Below are positions 5,688 through 12,933 of a stretch of 14,811 nucleotides of DNA, in pieces. Position 1 is the first letter of the stretch. Each line of letters opens with the position of its first letter. Source of the stretch: Thauera sp. GTDB taxonomy: Bacteria; Pseudomonadota; Gammaproteobacteria; Burkholderiales; Rhodocyclaceae. The DNA lies in contig JAKLLJ010000045.1 of the NCBI GenBank assembly GCA_023150215.1, positions 1 to 14,811 of the forward strand, given 5' to 3'. The translations under genes and the position numbers were made by a program. The notes beneath the pieces were generated by a model. It saw only the letters and a list, made by a program, of their open reading frames with translations. It was not told the DNA's origin and made no database searches.

Positions 5688-6644
5688 TCAGAAGCGCATC
5701 TCGAGGTTCACACCGAGCCCCCATGCGCGGTCGCGCTCGCGGTCTTCGCGCTGTGGCCAGTAGTGGCCGACGATTAACTCGCCGATCAGCCAGTCGCGAT
5801 AGACGGGCTGGGTCCATTTCATCCGCACGCCGTATTCATCGACGTTCTCCTGCGCGCCGGTCTCGCCGGTGACGACCATTTCCCCGGACAGCATGCGGTC
5901 GTCGCCGAAGCGGCGGAACAGTCCAAGGCTGCTGCCCCAGGCGAAGTCGTCGGTGTTCTCCGAGATCGTCGTCGCATTCTGCCAATGCAGCGAGAGCGTT
6001 GGCGTGAAGGCATGTTCGTAATCGAGCGCGGTGGTCGAACCGAACTTGTCCTTGTTGTTCCAGAAGATCGTCTCGCGGAATTCGATGCGGTCCTGCGCTC
6101 CCAGCGCCCACTGCTTGCGATAGCGCACCTGGGTGTAGAACTTCAGCCCGCCACGCACACCGACCCTAAAATCGAGGTTTTCGCGCAAGGCCAGGCCCAG
6201 GCCTGCGAAACCGGTCTGATCTTCCCGCCGACGCTCCTCGAGCAGGAGCTGTTCACGGGTGAAGGTTTCGGACTGGTCGGTCAGCAACTCGCGTTCGTTT
6301 TGCCGACCGATGAAGACGTAGGCCTTGTCGCGCAGGTTGGGCAGATCGAAACGGGCGCGGAAACGCACGTTCGTGCTCCACCCATCATCCTGTCGCCACA
6401 GGTTGCGCAGCCCGAGCCGGCCGTTGGTCACTTGGCCGCCTTCCTCGAAAGGTCGATCGCCAAACCAGTCGTTGACCGATTCACCCAACCATAGCGAGAA
6501 GTCACGCACCTGGCGGCGGCTCTCTTCGAGCAATCCGTCCTGCTGGGCGGCTTCCGGCGAAACGGTGTTCTCCGCCGCCTGCACGGCGTTGAAGGCCGGC
6601 AGCATGAGGATAAGGGCCAGCGGAAAGGCACGACGTCTTTGCAT
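5688..6644 (-). CDS. probable outer-membrane beta-barrel protein, unknown function
   Basis: This 318-residue protein has a Sec signal peptide (MQRRRAFPLALILMLPAFN, likely cleavage after AVQA at residue 23). Its body has many short alternating strands rich in aromatics, such as NGRLGLRNLW, WSTNVRFRARFDL, FRVGVRGGLKFYTQVRYRKQWALG and DWLIGELIVGHYW, typical of a beta-barrel. The C-terminus is LGVNLEMRF, and a terminal Phe is the usual barrel-assembly signal. A charged stretch with ERRRED near the middle may be a loop. I do not recognise a named family. The ATG at 6642-6644 has AGGAA six bases upstream; the upstream open frame has no support. It stands alone between a REP array and an AT-rich spacer. 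Confidence 0.75.
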   Translation of the reverse strand: MQRRRAFPLALILMLPAFNAVQAAENTVSPEAAQQDGLLEESRRQVRDFSLWLGESVNDWFGDRPFEEGGQVTNGRLGLRNLWRQDDGWSTNVRFRARFDLPNLRDKAYVFIGRQNERELLTDQSETFTREQLLLEERRREDQTGFAGLGLALRENLDFRVGVRGGLKFYTQVRYRKQWALGAQDRIEFRETIFWNNKDKFGSTTALDYEHAFTPTLSLHWQNATTISENTDDFAWGSSLGLFRRFGDDRMLSGEMVVTGETGAQENVDEYGVRMKWTQPVYRDWLIGELIVGHYWPQREDRERDRAWGLGVNLEMRF

Positions 6645-7025
6645 GGGGGGTTCCTGTCGAGCAGCATTGAAGGCGGCGTGGCGATCAGGAATGCCATGCC
6701 TTGCCTGTCCGAATCTTGCAGGCACAAGGCGGGTACGCGCAAGTTTGCGGGCCATGCCGTGGCATGCAGCAGCTGGTGGATATGGCTGCGCAAGGTTTGT
6801 TCTTATGTTTTCTATTGATTTAAATAACAAAGAAGTTAACAGTGCCCATTTTTCTGTGGATAAGTACTGCGAGGCCTTGCCTGATGTGCCTTTGGACTCA
6901 CGAACAACGCGTTGATAAGGCCTGTTCACCACTGTGTGTGCATTGTTGAGGCTTTTCGCGTCCTTGCCGAAAACCGGTCTTGTTCACATGCTCTCCCCTG
7001 ATTCTGCCCAGGATTGTTCATCCGC
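6645..7025. promoter_or_regulatory. 381-base non-coding spacer with AT-rich core, between divergent genes
   Basis: This spacer lies between the divergent starts of the outer-membrane protein gene and earP and should hold both promoters. Positions about 6797-6865 are clearly AT-rich, with ATTTAAAT and GTTAAC. A DnaA box lies at 6855-6863. TGTTCA occurs three times (6923, 6981, 7015) on the earP side, the last inside the proposed ribosome-binding region. I could not assign a convincing -35/-10 pair, and no small gene was supported. Confidence 0.5.
6855..6863 (-). promoter_or_regulatory. perfect DnaA box (TTATCCACA on the minus strand)
   Basis: The plus strand reads TGTGGATAA, preceded by TTTTTC in an AT-rich stretch. 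This is the third perfect non-coding copy of the 9-mer in the window. A diverged TTATCAACG-like site (GTTGATAA) lies about 50 bases further on. DnaA control of the flanking genes is possible but unproven. Confidence 0.5.
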
Positions 7026-8213
7026 ATGTCCATGTTCGTGACCGCTGCCCGCCCGCGCTGGGAAATTTTCTGCCAGGTTGTGGATAACTTTGGGGATATC
7101 GGCGTGTGCTGGCGCTTGGCGCGCGATCTGGCTCGGCGCGACACGGGGCAGGTGCGCTTGTGGGTGGACGACTGGGGCGCGCTTGAGCGCATCTGTCCGG
7201 CGGTGGCGCAGCTCGATGCGGCGACCGGCTGCACGGTCGATGGGGTGGTGCTGCGGCGCTGGGACGCAGCGTTTGCGGCCTCGACACCGGGGAAGGTGGT
7301 CATCGAGGCCTTTGCCTGCGAGTTGCCAGCGGCGCAGCTCGAGGCGATGGCGGCGCAGTGGCCGCCACCGGTGTGGATCAATCTCGAATACCTGTCCGCA
7401 GAGGATTGGGTGGCAGGCTGTCATGCGATGGCTTCGCCGCATCCGCGCCTGCCCCTGGTCAAGCACTTCTTTTTTCCCGGCTTCGACGAGGGCACCGGCG
7501 GCCTGCTGCGCGAGCTCGACCTGCTGGCGCGGCGCGACGCCTTTGTCGCGCGTCCGGAGGGTCTTGCCGCGTGGCTGGCAGCGCGCGGCATCTATGGCGG
7601 CGGCGACGCGCTGCGGGTGTCGCTGTTCGCTTACGAGCAGCCGGAGCTGCCCGCCCTGTTCGAATGCTGGCGCCACGGTGCGCGCGACCTGCTGGTGCTG
7701 GTGCCCGAGTCGCGGGTGCTCGGCGACGTCGCGCGCGCACTCGATCGCGGTGCGCTAAAGGCGGGGGATCGTGTCGAACGCGGCCGTCTCGCGGTGCAGG
7801 TGCTGCCCTTCACCGACCAGATCGGCTACGACGAGTTGTTGTGGGCGTGCGACCTGAATTTCGTGCGCGGTGAGGATTCCTTCGTGCGTGCGCAGTGGGC
7901 GGCGCGACCCTTCGTGTGGCAGATCTACCCGCAGTCGCAGGCGGCGCACCACGACAAGCTCGACGCCTTTCTCGCGCGCTACCTGCACGGCGTGTCCGAT
8001 CCCGCGGCACAGGCCCTCGCCGGCTTCTGGCGGGCCTGGAATGCCTGCGCGCACGACGCTGACGGTGTCGCTGCGGCCTGGCCAGCGTTCGCTGCGGCGC
8101 TGCCCGCGCTGTCTGCCCATGCGCAGCACTGGTGCACGCAGCAGGCCGCGCGCGCCGACCTGGCGACCACCTTGACAGAATTCTGTTTCCACAGCCCACA
8201 CGCCGCGCGGTAG
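7026..8213 (+). CDS. earP: EF-P arginine rhamnosyltransferase EarP
   Basis: This 395-residue protein is an inverting GT-B glycosyltransferase that moves rhamnose from dTDP-rhamnose to Arg32 of EF-P. The N-terminal motif DNFGDIGVCWRLARDL (residues 20-35) contains the two conserved aspartates (Asp20 and Asp24, matching Asp13/Asp17 in studied homologues). WINLEYLSAEDWV and KHFFFPGFDEGTGGLLRE lie mid-protein. The sugar-nucleotide site RGEDSFVRAQWAARPFVWQIYPQ starts near residue 281, with the conserved Glu283. Substrate gene efp follows by 64 bases. The ATG at 7026 has AGGA about 12 bases upstream; a TTG at 7014 and an ATG at 7032 are in-frame alternatives. A TGTGGATAA inside the gene (7079-7087) encodes part of the conserved VVDN motif. 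Confidence 0.95.
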   Translation: MSMFVTAARPRWEIFCQVVDNFGDIGVCWRLARDLARRDTGQVRLWVDDWGALERICPAVAQLDAATGCTVDGVVLRRWDAAFAASTPGKVVIEAFACELPAAQLEAMAAQWPPPVWINLEYLSAEDWVAGCHAMASPHPRLPLVKHFFFPGFDEGTGGLLRELDLLARRDAFVARPEGLAAWLAARGIYGGGDALRVSLFAYEQPELPALFECWRHGARDLLVLVPESRVLGDVARALDRGALKAGDRVERGRLAVQVLPFTDQIGYDELLWACDLNFVRGEDSFVRAQWAARPFVWQIYPQSQAAHHDKLDAFLARYLHGVSDPAAQALAGFWRAWNACAHDADGVAAAWPAFAAALPALSAHAQHWCTQQAARADLATTLTEFCFHSPHAAR

Positions 8214-8216
8214 AAT
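8188..8216 (+). promoter_or_regulatory. candidate sigma-70 promoter of efp
   Basis: A -10 hexamer TAGAAT (8211-8216) lies 17 bases after a weak -35 TCCACA (8188-8193, four of six matches to TTGACA). The first three bases of the -10 are also the earP stop codon TAG. It leaves a 5' leader of about 55 bases before the efp ATG. A separate promoter would allow efp to be made in excess of EarP. Confidence 0.5.
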
Positions 8217-8277
8217 CGCGCGCCAAATTTTCAAGGACATGCGGCCACGCGTCGCGTCGATCACTTCAGGGAACAGC

Positions 8278-8835
8278 ATGAAAACCGCTCAGGAACTCCG
8301 CTCCGGCAACGTCATCATGGTCGGCAGCGACCCGCTGGTGGTGCAGAAGGCCGAATACAACAAGTCCGGCCGCAACTCCGCAGTCGTCAAGATGAAGTTC
8401 AAGAACCTGCTTACCGGCGCGCCGTCGGAATCGGTGTACAAGGCCGACGACAAGTTCGAGATGGTCGTGCTCGATCACAAGGAAGTGACCTTCTCCTACT
8501 TCGCCGATCCGATGTACGTGTTCATGGACGCCGACTACGAGCAGTACGAAGTCGAAGCGGACAACATGACCGACGCCCTCAAGTACCTCGAGGACGGCCT
8601 GCAGTGCGAGGTGGTGTTCTACAACGGCAAGGCGATCTCGGTCGAACTGCCCAACAGCGTGGTGCGCGAGGTCGTGTACACCGAACCCGCGGTCAAGGGC
8701 GACACCTCGGGCAAGGTCATGAAGCCGGCCAAGATCAGCACCGGCTTCGAGCTTCCCGTGCCGGCCTTCGTCGAGATCGGCGACAAGATCGAGATCGACA
8801 CCCGCACCGACGAATACAAGAACCGCGTCAAGTAA
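8278..8835 (+). CDS. efp: translation elongation factor P (Arg32 type)
   Basis: This 185-residue protein relieves ribosome stalling at polyproline stretches. It has the usual three-domain length: a KOW-like domain (1-63), an OB domain (64-128) and a C-terminal OB domain (129-185). The tip of the first domain reads NKSGRNSA, with Arg32 in the place of the lysine used by EpmA-type EF-Ps, so modification by EarP is expected and that gene is next door. The family ending PVPAFVEIGDKIEIDTRTDEYKNRVK-like region is intact. The ATG at 8278 has CAGGGA upstream; the in-frame ATG at 8239 adds 13 unmatched residues. A hairpin follows the stop by 24 bases. Confidence 0.97.
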   Translation: MKTAQELRSGNVIMVGSDPLVVQKAEYNKSGRNSAVVKMKFKNLLTGAPSESVYKADDKFEMVVLDHKEVTFSYFADPMYVFMDADYEQYEVEADNMTDALKYLEDGLQCEVVFYNGKAISVELPNSVVREVVYTEPAVKGDTSGKVMKPAKISTGFELPVPAFVEIGDKIEIDTRTDEYKNRVK

Positions 8836-8859
8836 GACGCGCGTTCCAGCGTTCGATCG

Positions 8860-8881
8860 AATGGGCCCGCAAGGGCCCATT
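8860..8881 (+). terminator. hairpin after efp, probable terminator
   Basis: AATGGGCCC (8860-8868) and GGGCCCATT (8873-8881) form a perfect 9-bp stem closed by GCAA, a GNRA tetraloop. The tail TGCTTTCC is only moderately T-rich. Its place 24 bases after the efp stop supports a terminator role. Confidence 0.65.
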
Positions 8882-8995
8882 TGCTTTCCGGATGTTGCAG
8901 TGTGCAATCCAGGCGTTGTTTTCCGTGTCGGATCCCGTAACCTGAAGCCCTGAACCCGCGCTTCCCACGCACTTCTCGTCTTTTCCCCCGAATCC

Positions 8996-9520
8996 ATGAA
9001 AGCACTGCTTCCTCTCATCTCCGTCCTTGGCCTGAGCCTGCTTGCGGCGTGTTCGCCCCCACCGGCGGAGAAGGAAGCACCGAAAGCCGTCGACACGCCG
9101 CCGGCTGCGGAGCAATCGAGACAGGACGCCAGGGCGGCGGGCCAGGAAGCGGCGGCAGCCGCGCGCGAAGCCGCGCAAATGGCGGGGGAGGCGGCAAGGA
9201 AGCTCGGTGAGGCCGGTGCCGCTGCTGCCCAGGCCGTGGTCGAAACGACCGAGCAGAAGGTGCGTGATGGCGTCGAAGCCGCCGCCGCTGCCGGCAACGA
9301 GGCCAGTGTGCGCGATGCCAGGGAGGCTGCCGAGCAGGCGGCGCACCGTATCGTCGAAGCCACGCGCGATGCAGCGCAGCGACTGAAGGAAGTGGGCAAG
9401 GGCGCGATCGAGAGCGTGCGTCCGAAGACGGATACGGCGGCGGACAGTGCCGAGCAGCCGCCGGCACCGGTCGAGGAGCGCGCTCCGGAAAGGCCGCCCG
9501 AGGTTGAGGTGGCGCGCTGA
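8996..9520 (+). CDS. Ala-rich putative lipoprotein with amphipathic helical repeats
   Basis: This 174-residue protein has a lipoprotein signal peptide with lipobox LLAAC (Cys19) after a hydrophobic run. The mature part starts SPPPAEKEAP and continues with about 100 residues of Ala/Glu/Arg/Gln-rich helix (from about 35 to 140) in irregular 11-residue-like steps (AAREAAQMAGEAARKLGEAG and similar), which should form a long amphipathic or coiled-coil helix. The tail is Pro/Glu-rich (PPAPVEERAPERPPEVEVAR). No enzyme motif is present. The composition recalls LEA-like or envelope spacer proteins, but no family was recognised. The ATG at 8996 lacks a clear Shine-Dalgarno site. The MATE gene starts 31 bases after its stop, so the two may be cotranscribed. 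Confidence 0.75.
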   Translation: MKALLPLISVLGLSLLAACSPPPAEKEAPKAVDTPPAAEQSRQDARAAGQEAAAAAREAAQMAGEAARKLGEAGAAAAQAVVETTEQKVRDGVEAAAAAGNEASVRDAREAAEQAAHRIVEATRDAAQRLKEVGKGAIESVRPKTDTAADSAEQPPAPVEERAPERPPEVEVAR

Positions 9521-9551
9521 GGCTGGATGGGTAGGCTGGCATTTTTTCGCC

Positions 9552-10946
9552 ATGACCGACTCAGCCCCCCCACGCCCGCCATCGGCCACCCGCGCCATCG
9601 TCGGCCAGTTGTTGCACCACGCCTGGCCGATCCTGATCGCGCAGCTGCTGGCGATGACCATGATGGTCGCCGACACTGTGATTGCGGGCCGCTATGGCAC
9701 CGCAGATCTGGCCGGGGTGGCGATCGGCAGCAGCTATTACATCTCGGTGGTGATGCTGCTCACCGGCACGCTGCAGGCGGTGGCGCCGACCGTTGCCCAC
9801 CACGTCGGCGCCCGTCGCGAGGACGCGATCGGCCCGACGCTGCAGCAGGGTTTCTGGCTCGCGCTGCTGCTTGCGGTGCCCGGACTCTTGCTGCTGCTTT
9901 CGCCGGGCCATCTTCTCGAACTGGCCGATGTGCCGGCCGATGTCGCCGCGAAGGCGACCGACTACCTGGCGGCCACCGCGATCGGTCTGCCGGCGGTGCT
10001 GTTCTACCGCACCTTTTACGCCTTCAATAATGCGGTGGGCCGACCGCGCGTGCTGATGACGATCAGCGCGATCGCCACCTCGGTGCACGTCCCCCTTGCG
10101 TGGGCGCTGACCAATGGCCAGCTTGGCTTTGCAGCGCTCGGCGGCACGGGCTGCGGGGTGTCGACCGCGCTGGTCAACTGGCTCGCCTGCGCCTGCGGCC
10201 TCGCCTACCTGGTGCTCAACCAGGCCTACCGGCCGTACCGCATCTTTCACGGCTGGCAGCCGCCGCAGACGAAGGCGCTCGCGCAACTGCTGCGCCTTGG
10301 CCTGCCGATGGGCTTGTCCACCTTCATCGACATCAGCTCCTTCACCCTGATCGCCATCATGGCCGCCCGCCTCGGTACCGAGACGGTGGCCGGGCATCGC
10401 GTCATCGCCAACTACACCGGCATGATCTACATGCTGCCGTTTTCGCTGTCGATCGCCACCATGGTGTTGGTCGGCCAGTCCGCCGGTGCGCAGGACTGGC
10501 GGCGCGCACGCCGCATTGCACGGCTCGGCTTGAGCCTGGCGCTTGGTTTCGCGCTGCTGATCGGGGTGTTGCTGTGGATGCTGCGCGAGCCGCTGGTGTC
10601 GTTCTCGACCGCCGACCCGGCGGTGCAGGCGATCGCGCTCGGCCTCGTCGTCTATCTGCTGCTTTACCAGTGCTTCGACGGCCTGCAGACCGTCGCCGCG
10701 CACGCCCTGCGCGGCTACAAGGTCACCCTGCTGCCGATGGTGGTGCACACTTTCTGCTTCTGGGGTATCGGCCTCACTGGCGGCTACTGGCTGAGCTTCC
10801 ATGCCCCATGGCGCGCCGCCGCGCCCTCGGTGGCCGGGTTCTGGGAAGGCTGTGTGCTGGCCACGATCGCCGCCACCGCGCTGTTTGGCACCATGCTGCG
10901 CGCGGTGGCGCGGCGACATGTGCGCGAAGCTGTGGACAGCGCGTAG
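9552..10946 (+). CDS. MATE-family multidrug/cation efflux transporter (NorM-like)
   Basis: This 464-residue protein has about 12 hydrophobic membrane segments in two related halves, the normal MATE length and layout. Family patterns include AWPILIAQLLAMTMMVADTVIAGRYGTADLAGVAIGSS at the N-terminus (TM1-TM2), LQAVAPTVAHHVGARRED, and in the second half LRLGLPMGLSTFIDISSFTLIAIMAARLGTETVAGHRVI and MVLVGQSAGAQDWRRARR. Such proteins export organic cations, dyes or antibiotics in exchange for Na+ or H+; the substrate cannot be predicted here. The ATG at 9552 is chosen because it directly precedes the family N-terminus. Its ribosome-binding site is poor. Confidence 0.92.
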   Translation: MTDSAPPRPPSATRAIVGQLLHHAWPILIAQLLAMTMMVADTVIAGRYGTADLAGVAIGSSYYISVVMLLTGTLQAVAPTVAHHVGARREDAIGPTLQQGFWLALLLAVPGLLLLLSPGHLLELADVPADVAAKATDYLAATAIGLPAVLFYRTFYAFNNAVGRPRVLMTISAIATSVHVPLAWALTNGQLGFAALGGTGCGVSTALVNWLACACGLAYLVLNQAYRPYRIFHGWQPPQTKALAQLLRLGLPMGLSTFIDISSFTLIAIMAARLGTETVAGHRVIANYTGMIYMLPFSLSIATMVLVGQSAGAQDWRRARRIARLGLSLALGFALLIGVLLWMLREPLVSFSTADPAVQAIALGLVVYLLLYQCFDGLQTVAAHALRGYKVTLLPMVVHTFCFWGIGLTGGYWLSFHAPWRAAAPSVAGFWEGCVLATIAATALFGTMLRAVARRHVREAVDSA

Positions 10947-10996
10947 CGGCGGCAGCCCGACCGAGCTTGGCGGCGCGAGCAATTGCGTGCGCGGGT

Positions 10997-11091
10997 GTTC
11001 GCGCCTGCCGGCGCTCCTACAGGGTGGGCAGGGAAGCGTGGGGGGCTTTACGGCGCCCGTGCTTCCTGTAGGAGCGCCGGCAGGCGCGAAC
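10997..11091. repeat. REP pair in reversed arrangement, 95 bases
   Basis: An inverted copy at 10997-11021 (GTTCGCGCCTGC then CGGCGCTCCTACA) is followed by a direct copy at 11067-11091, exact reverse complements of each other. The order (inverted first, direct second) is the opposite of the doublets at 2826, 5389 and 5528. It fills most of the 199-base gap between the converging MATE and CorA-like genes. Nothing else was seen in that gap apart from a GCATGC-rich patch near 11120-11141. Confidence 0.85.
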
Positions 11092-11145
11092 ACAGCGCTT
11101 GTCGGTCACCCCGTGAATCGCATGCCAATGCATGCGCATGCGTCC

Positions 11146-12834
11146 TCAGTCCGTGCCGCGACGCCACACCGCAGCGAGCGCCCTGAGCTTGTTCCACGTC
11201 GACAGGCGCTCGTCCGACACGGCGTCGAGAAAATCCGACAGGCGCTTGGACTTGACCATCGTGTACAGCGTCAGTGTCGTCGACACCACGAACACGAGTG
11301 CGAAATACCCCAGGCGCTCAGCCAGCGGCGACTCCGCCTCGGCGAGCAGGTTCATCCCCAGGAAGCCGGTGGTGATGGTGCCGATGAGGCCGAAGATCGT
11401 CACCACGGTCAGACGCACCACGGTGTTGGCCTGGCGGCGCAGGCTGTCGGCGTCGAGGTAGCCGTTCATGTCGGCGGTACGTTCCTTGACCTCGGCGTAG
11501 AGCGCGTCGGTGCCGAGGTGTGCGGTGGTCATGCGGAACAGCGCGCGCGTCTGCGCCTGCTCGGCGATGTCGTGGAACCAGTAGCGGTGGGTGAAGCGCA
11601 GGAAGCCCTCGAAGCTGGCGCGGATCGCGCGCTTGAAGCGGCGCACGCTCGCCGGGTCGGCGACGTGCAGGCGCTTCAGGGCCTCGACCAGGCGCTCCGA
11701 GAACATCAGCAGCGATGCCTTCTGGAAGTGCGCGATCAGGAACAGCAGGAAGTGCTGGTGGCGAAACTGTGCCAGCACACCGCGCTCGCGATCGGTGAAA
11801 TAGGCCGATTTCGCATCGCCCACCACCACCAGCGCGTGGCCGCTGCACAGGTAGCGGGTCCAGGGCGCTGCGCCGCTCGCAGACCAGAAGCGGTCGTAGC
11901 AGTAACGGCGCTCGAAGTCGTCCAGATGCGGTGTGGCGTAGGGCAGCGCGCCGCCATCCACCTCATCGGCCCTGTGTTCATCGCGGGCCTCGGCAGGCCC
12001 GGCGCCGGTGACCAGGCCCAGGCGTACGAAGTCGTTGCGCGTGAGCGCACGCGGATCATCGACCGCGAGATAGGCGGCGAGCGGCATGCGGTGGTACTCG
12101 ATCTGGCGGTAGCGCAGCGCCCCGCCCTGCTCCGCATAGGCGCTCGCCAGCGGCTGCATCAGCCACGCCCAGTGCGCGGCGATGCGCGGCGCGCGATGGC
12201 GGCTGACGTGGGTCATGAATGCGGCGCGCTCGTGCGCATCCGTCCGCGCCAGCACGCTGCCGTCGCGGCCGATCCATTCGGCGGTCGCCAGGCTGTGCAG
12301 CGCGCGGCCATCGGCGTTCCAGCCCGAGGGGTAGGCGCGCCCGGCGCGGTACATCAGCTCCTGCACCTGCGACAGCGGCAGGTCGTTGCCGGCGACCTCG
12401 ACGTTCAGGATCACCACATCGACGTCGAAGAAGAAGTACAGATGCACATGCACCACGTCGAGCATCACTGGCGGGTCGCCCTCGCGCGCGGCAATACGCA
12501 CGTGGGCAACGTCGCGGCGCCGGAGCACGCGCATCGGCGGGCCGGCATCGGCGTCCGCATCGTCGCGGCGCAGGCGGCCCTCGCCGTACAGGAACTGCTG
12601 CACGTAGGGAAGGAAGGTGACGAACTCGGTGTAGTGGCGCTCCTGGAAGATACTGCCCTCCAGCTCGGCATCGTGCTCGAGCTCGCGCCACGGACAGGCC
12701 TCGCCCATGTCGCGCAGGATCTGCCACGGTCGCTGCTGCGCACCCGACGTCCCCGCGACCGGCAGCAGCCGCAGCGGCCACAGCAGGGCGAGGCGGAAAT
12801 GCTTCACCATCGGCTCGGTGGCGGACTCGGCCAT
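11146..12834 (-). CDS. long CorA-like divalent-cation transporter family protein
   Basis: This 562-residue protein ends like CorA: a first membrane helix (TVVRLTVVTIFGLIGTITTGFL) followed by the GMN motif at 493-495, a short acidic loop, a second membrane helix (LGYFALVFVVSTTLTLYTMV) and a basic C-terminus (KSKRLSDFL). GMN at the end of the first helix is the CorA selectivity signature, so Mg2+ or another divalent ion is the likely substrate. The cytoplasmic part is about 475 residues, much longer than in E. coli CorA (about 316 in total), and the first 330 residues have no motif I recognise, though VHVHLYFFFDVDVVILNVEV looks like a beta strand pair. The ATG at 12832-12834 has AAGGGAG upstream. 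It follows sdhB on the same strand by 99 bases. Confidence 0.8.
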   Translation of the reverse strand: MAESATEPMVKHFRLALLWPLRLLPVAGTSGAQQRPWQILRDMGEACPWRELEHDAELEGSIFQERHYTEFVTFLPYVQQFLYGEGRLRRDDADADAGPPMRVLRRRDVAHVRIAAREGDPPVMLDVVHVHLYFFFDVDVVILNVEVAGNDLPLSQVQELMYRAGRAYPSGWNADGRALHSLATAEWIGRDGSVLARTDAHERAAFMTHVSRHRAPRIAAHWAWLMQPLASAYAEQGGALRYRQIEYHRMPLAAYLAVDDPRALTRNDFVRLGLVTGAGPAEARDEHRADEVDGGALPYATPHLDDFERRYCYDRFWSASGAAPWTRYLCSGHALVVVGDAKSAYFTDRERGVLAQFRHQHFLLFLIAHFQKASLLMFSERLVEALKRLHVADPASVRRFKRAIRASFEGFLRFTHRYWFHDIAEQAQTRALFRMTTAHLGTDALYAEVKERTADMNGYLDADSLRRQANTVVRLTVVTIFGLIGTITTGFLGMNLLAEAESPLAERLGYFALVFVVSTTLTLYTMVKSKRLSDFLDAVSDERLSTWNKLRALAAVWRRGTD

Positions 12835-12933
12835 GGCGTGTCTCCCTTCGTGGTCGCAGCTTGTCCTGCGGGCAGTTTAGCGACAGGCGAGGGGAATCGT
12901 CAGACGGGTTGAGGGCGCGCGCCGTGCACCTTC

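Noticed and set aside
7079..7087. TGTGGATAA inside earP as a functional DnaA box
   Set aside because: It encodes part of the conserved VVDN segment of EarP, so codon choice explains it. It is counted only as a sequence match.
8172..8177. Perfect TTGACA as the efp -35 element
   Set aside because: It is 33 bases from TAGAAT, far beyond the 16-18 base sigma-70 spacing, and no -10 lies at the right distance.
8266..9582. 438-codon open frame on the minus strand
   Set aside because: It covers efp and the lipoprotein gene in antisense. Its Ser/Ala runs are the complement of the Ala-rich helix codons.
9561..11093. 510-codon open frame on the minus strand
   Set aside because: It is antisense to the MATE transporter, with low-complexity His/Gln/Arg/Gly sequence. 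The opposite strand gives a clear transporter.
10801..12912. 703-codon open frame on the plus strand
   Set aside because: It lies antisense to the CorA-like gene, begins inside the MATE gene, and has a His/Ala/Arg/Gly-rich composition with no family pattern. It is a shadow caused by high G+C content.
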